NCBI GenBank assembly: GCA_008081045.1
Contig: VMDC01000015.1
Coordinates: forward strand, 62,001-126,000
Direction of reading: 5' to 3'
Source: Gammaproteobacteria bacterium
GTDB lineage: Bacteria; Pseudomonadota; Gammaproteobacteria; Pseudomonadales; Pseudohongiellaceae
DNA length: 64,000 bases
The position numbers and the translations under genes were made by a program. This document shows, piece by piece, positions 1-7,951 of this stretch (within the stretch, counting starts at the first letter, position 1; every line of letters begins with the position of its first letter). The notes beneath the pieces were generated by a model, which saw nothing but the letters and a program-made list of their open reading frames with translations, had not been told where the DNA came from and searched no databases.

Positions 1-754
<754 letters not shown>

Positions 755-807
755 CTATTCCTGTCTGTAAAGATTATTCAGTGTTGGCTCGGTAACTTCC
801 GAGTGCC

Positions 808-1098
808 CTATGATTCGATTACGCCGAAGATTTCGCTTTCGTTGAGAATAAGCAGTTCTTCGTCACCCACCTTTACGGTGTTGCTTGAGTACTTACCGAA
901 GACGACAGTATCTCCTACGTTGACGTCGACTGGCTGCGTATCTCCACTGTCCAGACGCTTGCCCGGCCCAACCGCCAGAACTTCACCCTGGGCCGGTTTT
1001 TCTGTCGCTGATCCGGGCAGCACAATGCCACCGGCAGACGTTGTTTCTTCTTCCATGCGTCGCACTACGACACGATCTTGTAAGGGGCGGATTTTCAT
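808..1098 (-). CDS. groES: Co-chaperonin GroES (10 kDa)
   Basis: Lid of the GroEL chamber. It has 96 residues, the normal family length, with N-terminal [14 protein letters not shown], the mobile-loop region [15 protein letters not shown] around residues 17-31, and a conserved C-terminal half ([17 protein letters not shown]-like end). It is first in a groES-groEL operon, with a heat-shock type promoter about 140 bases upstream. The ATG at 1098 follows a GGAGTGACTGAG-like ribosome site. Confidence 0.98.
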   Translation of the reverse strand: MKIRPLQDRVVVRRMEEETTSAGGIVLPGSATEKPAQGEVLAVGPGKRLDSGDTQPVDVNVGDTVVFGKYSSNTVKVGDEELLILNESEIFGVIES

Positions 1099-1235
1099 TC
1101 TCAGTCACTCCTGAATCTAGAACAGAATTGAACATCTGGTGAATCGTCGGCCGCTACCGACAGCCCAGATCGCTCTCCAATTGCTTGCCCGAACCGCAAA
1201 TGACGCAGCGCGAGCGGATTAATTGCTGAGAGGCA

Positions 1236-1263
1236 AGATGGGGTTACTTAGACAAAATTCAAC
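1236..1263 (-). promoter_or_regulatory. Sigma-32 (heat-shock) type promoter of groES-groEL
   Basis: On the minus strand GTTGAA (1258-1263) is followed by a 14-base spacer and CCCCATCT (1236-1243). This closely matches the RpoH consensus CTTGAA, 13-15 bases, CCCCATnT. It lies about 140 bases upstream of groES. No inverted repeat of the CIRCE type was noticed here, so control by HrcA is not suggested. Confidence 0.8.
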
Positions 1264-1329
1264 GGCAAATGCAGTCTCTGCCTGCTTTTTTTTTGAATAT
1301 ATGATGGAAAGATTTTTAAACCACTGTTT

Positions 1330-1869
1330 TTATTGGTTTTTATTTTTATTTTCTTCGCCAACGCCTGGCGGATTTTCCGCCTTCAGCGGTGGCTCTGATC
1401 CTGCCTTACTGTATTCCCCTTCGAACACCTGACCCCGGGAGCCCGCCCTGTTGCCGAATACATCATCGCCCCAGGCTGAGCCGCTGCGTCTGGAAAATGG
1501 CCCGAAACCACCGGCCCGAACAACCCCGGCGGCAACCAGACGGCCGGCCAACGGCCGCCGGACCGGCCCGGTAAGGCACAGAAAACCCAGGGTATCGGTC
1601 AAAAATCCCGGCGTAAGCAGCATGGCACCGGCCGCGGCTAGCAGCATGCCTTCAATGATTTCCTGAGCGGGAAGCTGGCCCTGACGTATCCGGTCATTAG
1701 CCCGGAGTAAGGTGGAAAAACCCTGTTGTTTCAGAACCTGCACCCCGATCACGGCGGTCAGAACAACCATCAGCAGCGTCTGAATACCCCCGATCCGATC
1801 AGCAACCTCAAACAACAACAGCATTTCCAATAACGGAATGATGATAAAGACAGTAAAAGCGACAGGCAT
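1330..1869 (-). CDS. fxsA: FxsA family inner-membrane protein
   Basis: Small membrane protein of the FxsA family. In E. coli it lies beside groES and, when overproduced, relieves phage T7 exclusion by F plasmids; its normal role is unclear. The 179-residue product opens with a hydrophobic segment (about residues 4-22) holding the family feature IPLLEMLLLFEVADRIG. A second hydrophobic stretch (28-42) and the conserved LLTPGFLTDTLGF region (about 84-96) follow, then a Gly/Arg-rich polar tail. An AGGATG ribosome site precedes the ATG. It is separated from groES by the heat-shock promoter region. Confidence 0.9.
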   Translation of the reverse strand: MPVAFTVFIIIPLLEMLLLFEVADRIGGIQTLLMVVLTAVIGVQVLKQQGFSTLLRANDRIRQGQLPAQEIIEGMLLAAAGAMLLTPGFLTDTLGFLCLTGPVRRPLAGRLVAAGVVRAGGFGPFSRRSGSAWGDDVFGNRAGSRGQVFEGEYSKAGSEPPLKAENPPGVGEENKNKNQ

Positions 1870-1905
1870 CTGACATCCTGATTTACAATAATCCGAATCC
1901 CTATC

Positions 1906-2256
1906 ATGATGGCTCTACTGCAGACCTTCAACCACAAAGGAATCCGCCAGTTGAAAAACAGAGAAAAAATCTGGCAGGTAGTGAGCCGTATTCCGCGCGG
2001 TAAGGTCGCGACATACGGGCAGGTAGCGAGTCTGGCCGATTTGCCCGGCTACGCTCGCTACGTGGGATACACGATGAAAATGCTACCGAGGGGCAGCAAA
2101 CTGCCCTGGTTTCGGGTAGTGAACGCAAAAGGCGAGCTGTCCTTCCCCAAGCACAGTGCGCAATATCAGACGCAGCAGAAAAAATTGGAAGCAGAGGGGG
2201 TTGTTTTCAGCGAGGGAAGGTTTTGCCTTCGCACTTACCAATGGATGATTGACTGA
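1906..2256 (+). CDS. Alkyltransferase-like (ATL) DNA repair protein
   Basis: Related to the DNA-binding domain of O6-methylguanine-DNA methyltransferase but without the acceptor cysteine. The PCHR active site is replaced by PWFRV (residues 67-71), the hallmark of ATL proteins, which flag O6-alkylguanine for nucleotide excision repair. The helix-turn-helix part GKVATYGQVA (32-41) and the arginine in YARYVG (about 51) are kept. The first ATG at 1906 has no good ribosome site. An in-frame TTG at 1951 sits 8 bases after AAAGGAA (1936-1942), so the true protein may be about 15 residues shorter. Confidence 0.87.
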   Translation: MMALLQTFNHKGIRQLKNREKIWQVVSRIPRGKVATYGQVASLADLPGYARYVGYTMKMLPRGSKLPWFRVVNAKGELSFPKHSAQYQTQQKKLEAEGVVFSEGRFCLRTYQWMID

Positions 2257-2311
2257 AGATACCCGTATCAGGCCGCCCGGCGACCTCTCACTCACTTTAC
2301 TGCCCGAACAA

Positions 2312-3598
2312 TCAGGCAGCAACGTCCGAACCGGTCGCCTTGCCCCAGGGTGCCACCTTGATCAGGAGCAACAGTCCGGGAACCGCCAGAGCCATACACA
2401 CATAAAAGAACGAAGTGTAACCAATGGCCTCGACAATCACGCCAGAACCGGCACTGGCAAACGTTCGCGGCAAAACACTGATCGCGGTGAGCAGCGCCAG
2501 TTGCGTCGCGGCAAATTCGGGCGAGGTAGATCTGGCAATAAAAGCAACCAGTGCCGCGCTACCCAACCCTACCCCGACATATTCGGCAGACATCACGGCC
2601 GCCAAGGCCCAGTTATTGACGCCAATTTCAGAGAGCAGCGCAAAGCCAAAAATCGTCGCGACCTGAACCAGACCAAAAATCCACAAAGCCCGGTTGATGC
2701 CAAGTTTGATCATCCACACGCCACCGAGTAAACCGCCGACCACAGATCCCCACAGTCCGGCATTCTTTGCGACCAGGCCAATCGTGGTGAGGCTGTATCC
2801 GAGATCGATAAAAAAAGGCGTTTGCAGCGCGACCGCCATGTTGTCGCCCAATTTGTAAAAGAACATGAACAATATGATCAGGGCTGAACCGCCCCACTGG
2901 TTACGGGCGACAAACTCTGTAAATGGCTCCACCACTGCTTGTCGCAGGCTGCGGGGCTCACTGGCGAACTGCTCCTCCTTGAAGAAAAAAGTGGCTGTAA
3001 TTCCTACCAGCATGAAGCTCCCGATCACCAGGAACACAAAATCCCAATCAAAGCGATCTGCGAGAATCAGACCGAGGGCCCCCGGCACCAGTCCGGAGAT
3101 GCGATAGGCCTGCACGTGGATCGAGTTTCCCAGACCAAGCTCAGCGTCGGACAATATTTCACGGCGATAAGCGTCAAGCACAATATCCTGACTCGCTGAA
3201 AAAAACGCCACAATGACGCAAACCCAGGCAATCAGGCCCACTGAATTCTGAGGCTGCAACCAGCCCAATCCAGATATACTGAACAACAGCGCAATTTGCG
3301 TAATCAGCATCCAACCTGTCCGCCGACCGAATAGCGGAGGCAGATACCGATCCATCAGCGGCGCCCAGACAAACTTCCAGTTGTAAGGCAACAGAATCAG
3401 AGAGAACAGCCCGATAGTCGCGAGATCAACACCCTCTGTCCGCAACCAGGCAGGCACCAACTGAAACAAAACATACAGTGGGAAGCCCGAGGCCAAGCCC
3501 GTAAAAACACAGGTCAGCATTTTCGGACTGAAAATGCTTGCCCAGATGTCAACGGATTCGCTATCTGATGGTGTCACACTATTCCCGCCCGTCGGCAC
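2312..3598 (-). CDS. ampG: AmpG-type muropeptide permease (MFS)
   Basis: Inner-membrane major facilitator that imports GlcNAc-anhydroMurNAc peptides from the periplasm for wall recycling. The 428-residue protein has about twelve hydrophobic segments. It carries the AmpG-like N-terminal run ASGFPLYVLFQLVPAWLR and LPYNWKFVWAPLMDRY, followed by a SASQDIVLDAYRRE loop. The called start is GTG directly after the yajQ stop codon; a second GTG seven codons in is also possible. It pairs functionally with AmpD at 11928-12473. No beta-lactamase or ampR gene is present in the window. Confidence 0.9.
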   Translation of the reverse strand: MPTGGNSVTPSDSESVDIWASIFSPKMLTCVFTGLASGFPLYVLFQLVPAWLRTEGVDLATIGLFSLILLPYNWKFVWAPLMDRYLPPLFGRRTGWMLITQIALLFSISGLGWLQPQNSVGLIAWVCVIVAFFSASQDIVLDAYRREILSDAELGLGNSIHVQAYRISGLVPGALGLILADRFDWDFVFLVIGSFMLVGITATFFFKEEQFASEPRSLRQAVVEPFTEFVARNQWGGSALIILFMFFYKLGDNMAVALQTPFFIDLGYSLTTIGLVAKNAGLWGSVVGGLLGGVWMIKLGINRALWIFGLVQVATIFGFALLSEIGVNNWALAAVMSAEYVGVGLGSAALVAFIARSTSPEFAATQLALLTAISVLPRTFASAGSGVIVEAIGYTSFFYVCMALAVPGLLLLIKVAPWGKATGSDVAA

Positions 3599-4084
3599 TT
3601 AATCCCGGAAGTTGTTGTACTGAAGCGGAATGTCCAGACTGGCTTCCTTGAGCATGGCAATAATGCCCTGCAAGTCGTCTCGTTTTTTGCCGCTGACTCT
3701 GAGTTTTTCGCCCTGGATAGCCGCTTGCACCTTGATCTTGGTTTCCTTGATCATTTTCACCAGTTTCCGCGCCAGGTCTGATTCGATGCCCTGCTGAACC
3801 ACCACCTTCATGACCGCTTTCTGACCAGACAATTCCACATCGCCCTCTTTCAGCGCTTTGATGTCAATCCCGCGCTTGACCAGTTTGGCTTTCAGAATAT
3901 CCAGCATCTGTCGGATCTGAAAATCAACTTCGGCGCTCACCACAATTTCGGAGCTCGCTGGCAGCTCATAGCGGGCATCGACTCCCTTGAAATCAAAACG
4001 GGTGCCAATCTCTCGATTCGACTGGTCCACCGCATTCCTCACTTCATGCATATCCACTTCGGACACGATATCAAATGAAGGCAT
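3599..4084 (-). CDS. yajQ: YajQ family nucleotide-binding protein
   Basis: Small cytoplasmic protein of the YajQ/UPF0234 family. Members bind nucleotides, and a Xanthomonas homologue binds cyclic-di-GMP. The 161 residues match the family from the N-terminus MPSFDIVSEVDMHEV through RFDFKG to the C-terminus LQYNNFRD. The stop codon TAA abuts the GTG of ampG, so the two are probably co-transcribed. Starts at an ATG preceded by TTAGGAGAGAAGA. Confidence 0.95.
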   Translation of the reverse strand: MPSFDIVSEVDMHEVRNAVDQSNREIGTRFDFKGVDARYELPASSEIVVSAEVDFQIRQMLDILKAKLVKRGIDIKALKEGDVELSGQKAVMKVVVQQGIESDLARKLVKMIKETKIKVQAAIQGEKLRVSGKKRDDLQGIIAMLKEASLDIPLQYNNFRD

Positions 4085-4488
4085 TCTTCTCTCCTAAGGC
4101 TGAAATCCCTGAGACCATACTCACTGTTATGCGATTGACTGATGGACACGAACTTATCGCTGCACCCCCGGATTTCGCATGACGCGCTTAAAGTTTATCA
4201 TCCGCGCCCGGATTTAATCACTCTCAGATCTGTCACAAGGGACAGCAAGCTCAATGATTTACAGAACCTGCCGCAGATCAGCCACGCAGCTCGTCAGCGC
4301 CGAGCTTGGGTCGGTTGATCTGAACGAGCTTTATGCACGCGTCCGCATTGCTGCCAAACTGTGTCCGGCGGACGCTCTGATGGCGGACAGCAAGCCAGAA
4401 AGTGCTACACTGCGGGGTCAGAACATGACGCTCTCCCGCAGACTGAGACATTCTATTTCAAGGCTATGCCGTTCTCCGGGCTTAACTG
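4085..4488. other. 404-base divergent spacer between yajQ and the ABC importer
   Basis: No convincing gene is seen. A 58-codon frame (4142-4318, plus) and a longer frame (4254-4595) exist, but neither has a ribosome site or a recognisable protein, and the second overlaps the importer gene in another frame. A short hairpin CTGTC-GACAG lies near 4229-4244. I looked for the conserved boxes of a cobalamin riboswitch ahead of the BtuC-like gene and did not find them. Confidence 0.5.
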
Positions 4489-5475
4489 TTGATTTCAAAA
4501 AGACCTCTTTTGCTGTTGCTGCTGTTGACGCTCTTGGCGATTGCATCGGTGCTGTTTTCGCTTCTCAGTGGAAGCGTTACCCTGTCCTTGCATGATTTGC
4601 TGAATGCGCCCTTTGCCGGCGAGAAGAGCCTTCAGCTGCAAATTATTCGAGAGATTCGCCTGCCACGCACCGTGGCTGCATTTCTGGTGGGCGGCCTGCT
4701 CTCGCTGTCGGGTGTCATCATGCAAATCCTGCTGCGTAACCCATTAGCTGACCCTTTTATTCTTGGCGTCTCCGGAGGCGCAGCCGTCGGCGCGCTGACT
4801 GCAATCTTTCTAGGCAGCAGCGTATTCTGGCTTTATCAAAGCGCCTTCGGTGGCGCCCTCCTGTCAATCCTGCTGGTCTTCACGCTCGCCAATGCCGGTA
4901 AGCGCTGGTCGGTGACCCGATTGCTGCTCACCGGGGTTGTCATATCAGCAGGATGGGGGGCATTGATCAACCTTCTGCTTACCACCAGCAGCGAAAACAC
5001 CGTCCAGAGCATGCTGTTCTGGCTGATGGGTGATCTCAGCCAGAGCCGCGCCAGCTGGCATTCGTATGCCCTGCTGCTCGCCGGTCTGGGAGGGGGGCTT
5101 GCTTTAAGCCGCGCTCTCAACGTGCTGACCCAGGGAGATCAGAACGCGCAAACTCTCGGGGTGAATGTTGAGGCACTGAGAATCACACTCTACCTCGCTG
5201 CATCGGTACTCACCGCAAGTGCTGTTGTTATCGCAGGCTCGGTCGGCTTTGTCGGATTGATCGTCCCCCACGCTATCAGAATGCTTGGCGGGAGAGATCA
5301 TCGTTATCTCATTCCCGGCGCGATATTGCTCGGCGGCAGCTTTCTGGTGTTCGCCGACAGCCTCGCTCGCACGGTACTCGCTCCGCAGCAGCTTCCGGTT
5401 GGCGTGGTGACCGCACTGATTGGCGTACCGTGTTTCATCCTGATTTTGAGAAATTCAGCAACCCAATCGCCGTGA
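4489..5475 (+). CDS. FecCD/BtuC-type ABC transporter permease
   Basis: Membrane permease of the family that imports vitamin B12 and ferric siderophores or haem. The 328 residues contain about nine or ten hydrophobic segments. Family hallmarks are EIRLPRTVAAFLVGGLLSLSG (about 49-69), RNPLADPFILGVSGGAA, GSVGFVGLIVPHAIRM and the end PVGVVTALIGVPCFILIL. The start is TTG, because a stop codon lies just upstream and no ATG fits; the ribosome site is weak. Its last four bases overlap the ATPase start (GTGA). No binding protein or TonB receptor is nearby, so cobamide versus iron chelate cannot be decided. Confidence 0.88.
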   Translation: MISKRPLLLLLLLTLLAIASVLFSLLSGSVTLSLHDLLNAPFAGEKSLQLQIIREIRLPRTVAAFLVGGLLSLSGVIMQILLRNPLADPFILGVSGGAAVGALTAIFLGSSVFWLYQSAFGGALLSILLVFTLANAGKRWSVTRLLLTGVVISAGWGALINLLLTTSSENTVQSMLFWLMGDLSQSRASWHSYALLLAGLGGGLALSRALNVLTQGDQNAQTLGVNVEALRITLYLAASVLTASAVVIAGSVGFVGLIVPHAIRMLGGRDHRYLIPGAILLGGSFLVFADSLARTVLAPQQLPVGVVTALIGVPCFILILRNSATQSP

Positions 5476-6248
5476 CGCTTCTTCAAACCCGCAATCTGGA
5501 TATCTTGGTGGCACGGCGCAGGCTCATCCACCGGCTTGAACTGAAAATCGAGCCCGGCACCAGCTGGGCCCTCCTCGGTCGAAATGGCACGGGCAAAACT
5601 TCGCTGCTGCACACACTGGCAAAGCTTTTGCCCGCGGCGGCCGGGGAAATTTACCTTGAAGGCGAGAATTTGGCCACGCTCAGCGGAAAGCCGCTGGCCA
5701 GACGAATCGGCCTGCTTTTCCAGCAGGGCCTGCCTGCCATGCCCAAAACAGTTTTTGAAACCGCGATGCTGGGCCGCTACCCCCACCATCAATCACTGTG
5801 GAAGGATAACCGGGAAGATATTGAAGTAGTCGAAAACGCCCTGCGGGAATTCGACCTGATGCACCTGTCTGCTCGCAGCACCGATACCCTTTCCGGCGGT
5901 GAAGCTCAGCGCCTTGCGCTTGCCCAACTGATGGCGCAGGCACCCGCCCTGTATTTACTGGACGAGCCCAGCAACCATCTTGACCTGGCTCATCAGCTGA
6001 AGGGATTACAGAGGCTTAAGGCAAAAGTGACCGGTCACCGCTCCGCCCTCGTGATGGCCAGTCACGACATAAATCTGGTCAGTCAAATGTGTGACCATGT
6101 TCTCTTGCTGATGGGCGGCGGGAAATATCTGGCCGGCCCCGTGTCCGAAATTCTTCAGGAAGACCATCTGTCGGAAGCCTTCGGGTGCAGAATCAGGCGC
6201 ATTGAAAGCGGCAAAGGTGAAGCAGTGTTCTTTTTCCACTCAGCCTGA
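5472..6248 (+). CDS. ABC transporter ATP-binding protein, BtuD/FecE type
   Basis: ATPase subunit that powers the permease encoded just upstream. It shows Walker A GRNGTGKTS (about 36-44), the signature LSGGEAQRLALAQ, Walker B ALYLLDEPSNHLDL and the switch histidine in ASHDIN. The frame is open from 5430, but GTG at 5472 overlaps the permease stop (GTGA), as expected for translational coupling, giving 258 residues. It converges on aceF with a 14-base gap and no visible terminator. Confidence 0.88.
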   Translation: MTLLQTRNLDILVARRRLIHRLELKIEPGTSWALLGRNGTGKTSLLHTLAKLLPAAAGEIYLEGENLATLSGKPLARRIGLLFQQGLPAMPKTVFETAMLGRYPHHQSLWKDNREDIEVVENALREFDLMHLSARSTDTLSGGEAQRLALAQLMAQAPALYLLDEPSNHLDLAHQLKGLQRLKAKVTGHRSALVMASHDINLVSQMCDHVLLLMGGGKYLAGPVSEILQEDHLSEAFGCRIRRIESGKGEAVFFFHSA

Positions 6249-6262
6249 CGTAATGGCTGTCC

Positions 6263-7909
6263 TCAAAGGGCGAGTCTGCGGATATCGCCGAGAAGCTTGA
6301 CCAGATAATCCGCAAACAAGCCTCCATCAACCCCGTTGAGGGCCTTGTGGTCATAGCATAGAGTAAGCGGGAGCATCTTACGGGGCACGAACTCACCATT
6401 GGCGTACACCGGCTTTATCTCGGTTCTGGCAACCCCAAGGATCGCAACCTCCGGCGCATTGATGATGGGAATAAACCCGGTTCCTCCAATGGCACCCAGA
6501 CTGCTGATGGTAAAACACGCTCCCTGCATCTCTTCCAGGGTCAGTTTTCTCGACTTGGCTTTGGCGGTCAGCTCGGACACTTCACGTGCCAGCTCATAGA
6601 TGGTCTTCGTATCCACATCGCGAATGACCGGCACCACCAAACCAGCTTCCGTCGCCACAGCTACGCCGATATGACAATATTTCTTCTGAATAACAAATTC
6701 ACCGGAGGAATGCAGAGAAACATTAAATTGCGGATACTCTGCCAGCGCTTTCGCACAAGCTTTAAGCAAAAACGGCAAAAAGGTTAACTTGACGCCTTTT
6801 TTTTCTGCTTCAGGGCGCAGCTCGTTTCGAAAGTCTTCAAGCGCGGTTACATCCGCTTCATTAAATTGTGCAACATGAGGTACAGTGCTCCAGTTCCTCT
6901 GCATGTTGATCGCAGTCACTTTCTGCAATTTGGTGCGAGGCAATTCTTCAATCGGCCCGAATTGCGAGAAATCAACATCAGGTACCGCAGGCGCTACCGC
7001 AACCGACCCTGTTGGTGCGCCATTGATCCGAGCTTTGACAAAGGCATGGATATCTTCTTTAACCACGCGGGACCGAGCGCCAGAACCCTGCACCAGCGCC
7101 AGATCAACACCCAACTCTCGCGCCAGCTTTCGAACTGCCGGACCGGCATAGACCTTAGTCGACTCAACAGAGACAGGGATATTTTGCGCGGCAGGCTGAT
7201 CGGACCGGGAAGGCTCTGACGCCGGCATCGGCCGCGAATCGCCAGCGGCTTTGCCGGAAGCCTCAGAACTCGTGGCGGGCGCTTCCTGAGCCGGCGCCAC
7301 GTCGCCGCCGGCGGCAGCAGAAAGCTTAAGCACCTCTGCTCCTGTTTTAACCTTGTCACCCACCTTGACCAGTATTTCGAGCACCTCACCCGCCTGCGGT
7401 GAAGGAACCTCCATGGCGGCTTTATCTGATTCCAGCGTAAGCAGCGGTTGATCCGCTTCAAGCCTGTCTCCTGCGCTGACATGGATCTCAATCACATCGA
7501 CTTCATCATCAGTCCCGAGATCGGGAACGGTAACGACAGATTCGACTGAAGCAGGCTGTTCCGCTTTACCTGACTCCGGTGCTGCCTCCGCAGAGGGTTC
7601 ATCAGCCTGAGGAGCTTGCTGCATTTCTTCTGCAGCGACGTCCGCGACCGGCTCTGCTGAAGCGTTATTGCTCTCGACCTCCAGACTCAGGATCTCAACC
7701 CCGGTGCTCACCGTATCGCCGAGATTGATGGCGATGCTTTTCACAATGCCGGCCATCGGCGCAGGAATTTCCATAGCCGCCTTGTCGCTCTCCAGCACCA
7801 GCAGAGAATCATTTTCGGCAACCTGCTGTCCGACGGTGACCAATAATTCGATGACTTCTACGTCACTCGCTTCCCCGAGGTCAGGTACTGTTATTTTTTC
7901 TATCGCCAA
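6263..7909 (-). CDS. aceF: Pyruvate dehydrogenase E2, dihydrolipoyl acetyltransferase
   Basis: Core subunit of the pyruvate dehydrogenase complex; it transfers acetyl groups from E1 to coenzyme A. Two lipoyl domains are visible, each with the lipoylated lysine in ESDKAAME (Lys43 and Lys163). They are joined by Ala/Glu/Pro-rich linkers. A peripheral-subunit-binding domain ([12 protein letters not shown], about 260-290) and the catalytic domain follow. The active site reads DHKALNG near the C-terminus, the HxxxNG variant of HxxxDG. It has 548 residues. It lies 42 bases after aceE in an aceE-aceF operon; the E3 gene lpd does not follow. Confidence 0.97.
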   Translation of the reverse strand: MAIEKITVPDLGEASDVEVIELLVTVGQQVAENDSLLVLESDKAAMEIPAPMAGIVKSIAINLGDTVSTGVEILSLEVESNNASAEPVADVAAEEMQQAPQADEPSAEAAPESGKAEQPASVESVVTVPDLGTDDEVDVIEIHVSAGDRLEADQPLLTLESDKAAMEVPSPQAGEVLEILVKVGDKVKTGAEVLKLSAAAGGDVAPAQEAPATSSEASGKAAGDSRPMPASEPSRSDQPAAQNIPVSVESTKVYAGPAVRKLARELGVDLALVQGSGARSRVVKEDIHAFVKARINGAPTGSVAVAPAVPDVDFSQFGPIEELPRTKLQKVTAINMQRNWSTVPHVAQFNEADVTALEDFRNELRPEAEKKGVKLTFLPFLLKACAKALAEYPQFNVSLHSSGEFVIQKKYCHIGVAVATEAGLVVPVIRDVDTKTIYELAREVSELTAKAKSRKLTLEEMQGACFTISSLGAIGGTGFIPIINAPEVAILGVARTEIKPVYANGEFVPRKMLPLTLCYDHKALNGVDGGLFADYLVKLLGDIRRLAL

Positions 7910-7951
7910 ACCTTACTTCCTCGCTGCTAATTCATACCTTGTGGGCTTCAG

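Noticed and set aside
2300-2319. CTGCC/GGCAG hairpin after the ATL gene
   Set aside because: Only about five base pairs with a long loop and no T-run; overlaps the ampG stop codon, so too weak to call a terminator.
4254-4595. 113-codon plus-strand frame upstream of the BtuC-like gene
   Set aside because: It overlaps the permease by over 100 bases in another frame, has no ribosome site and no recognisable domain.
6331-6353. AceF active site reads HxxxNG instead of HxxxDG
   Set aside because: Asn at this position is known in Azotobacter pyruvate dehydrogenase E2, so it is a natural variant, not a defect.
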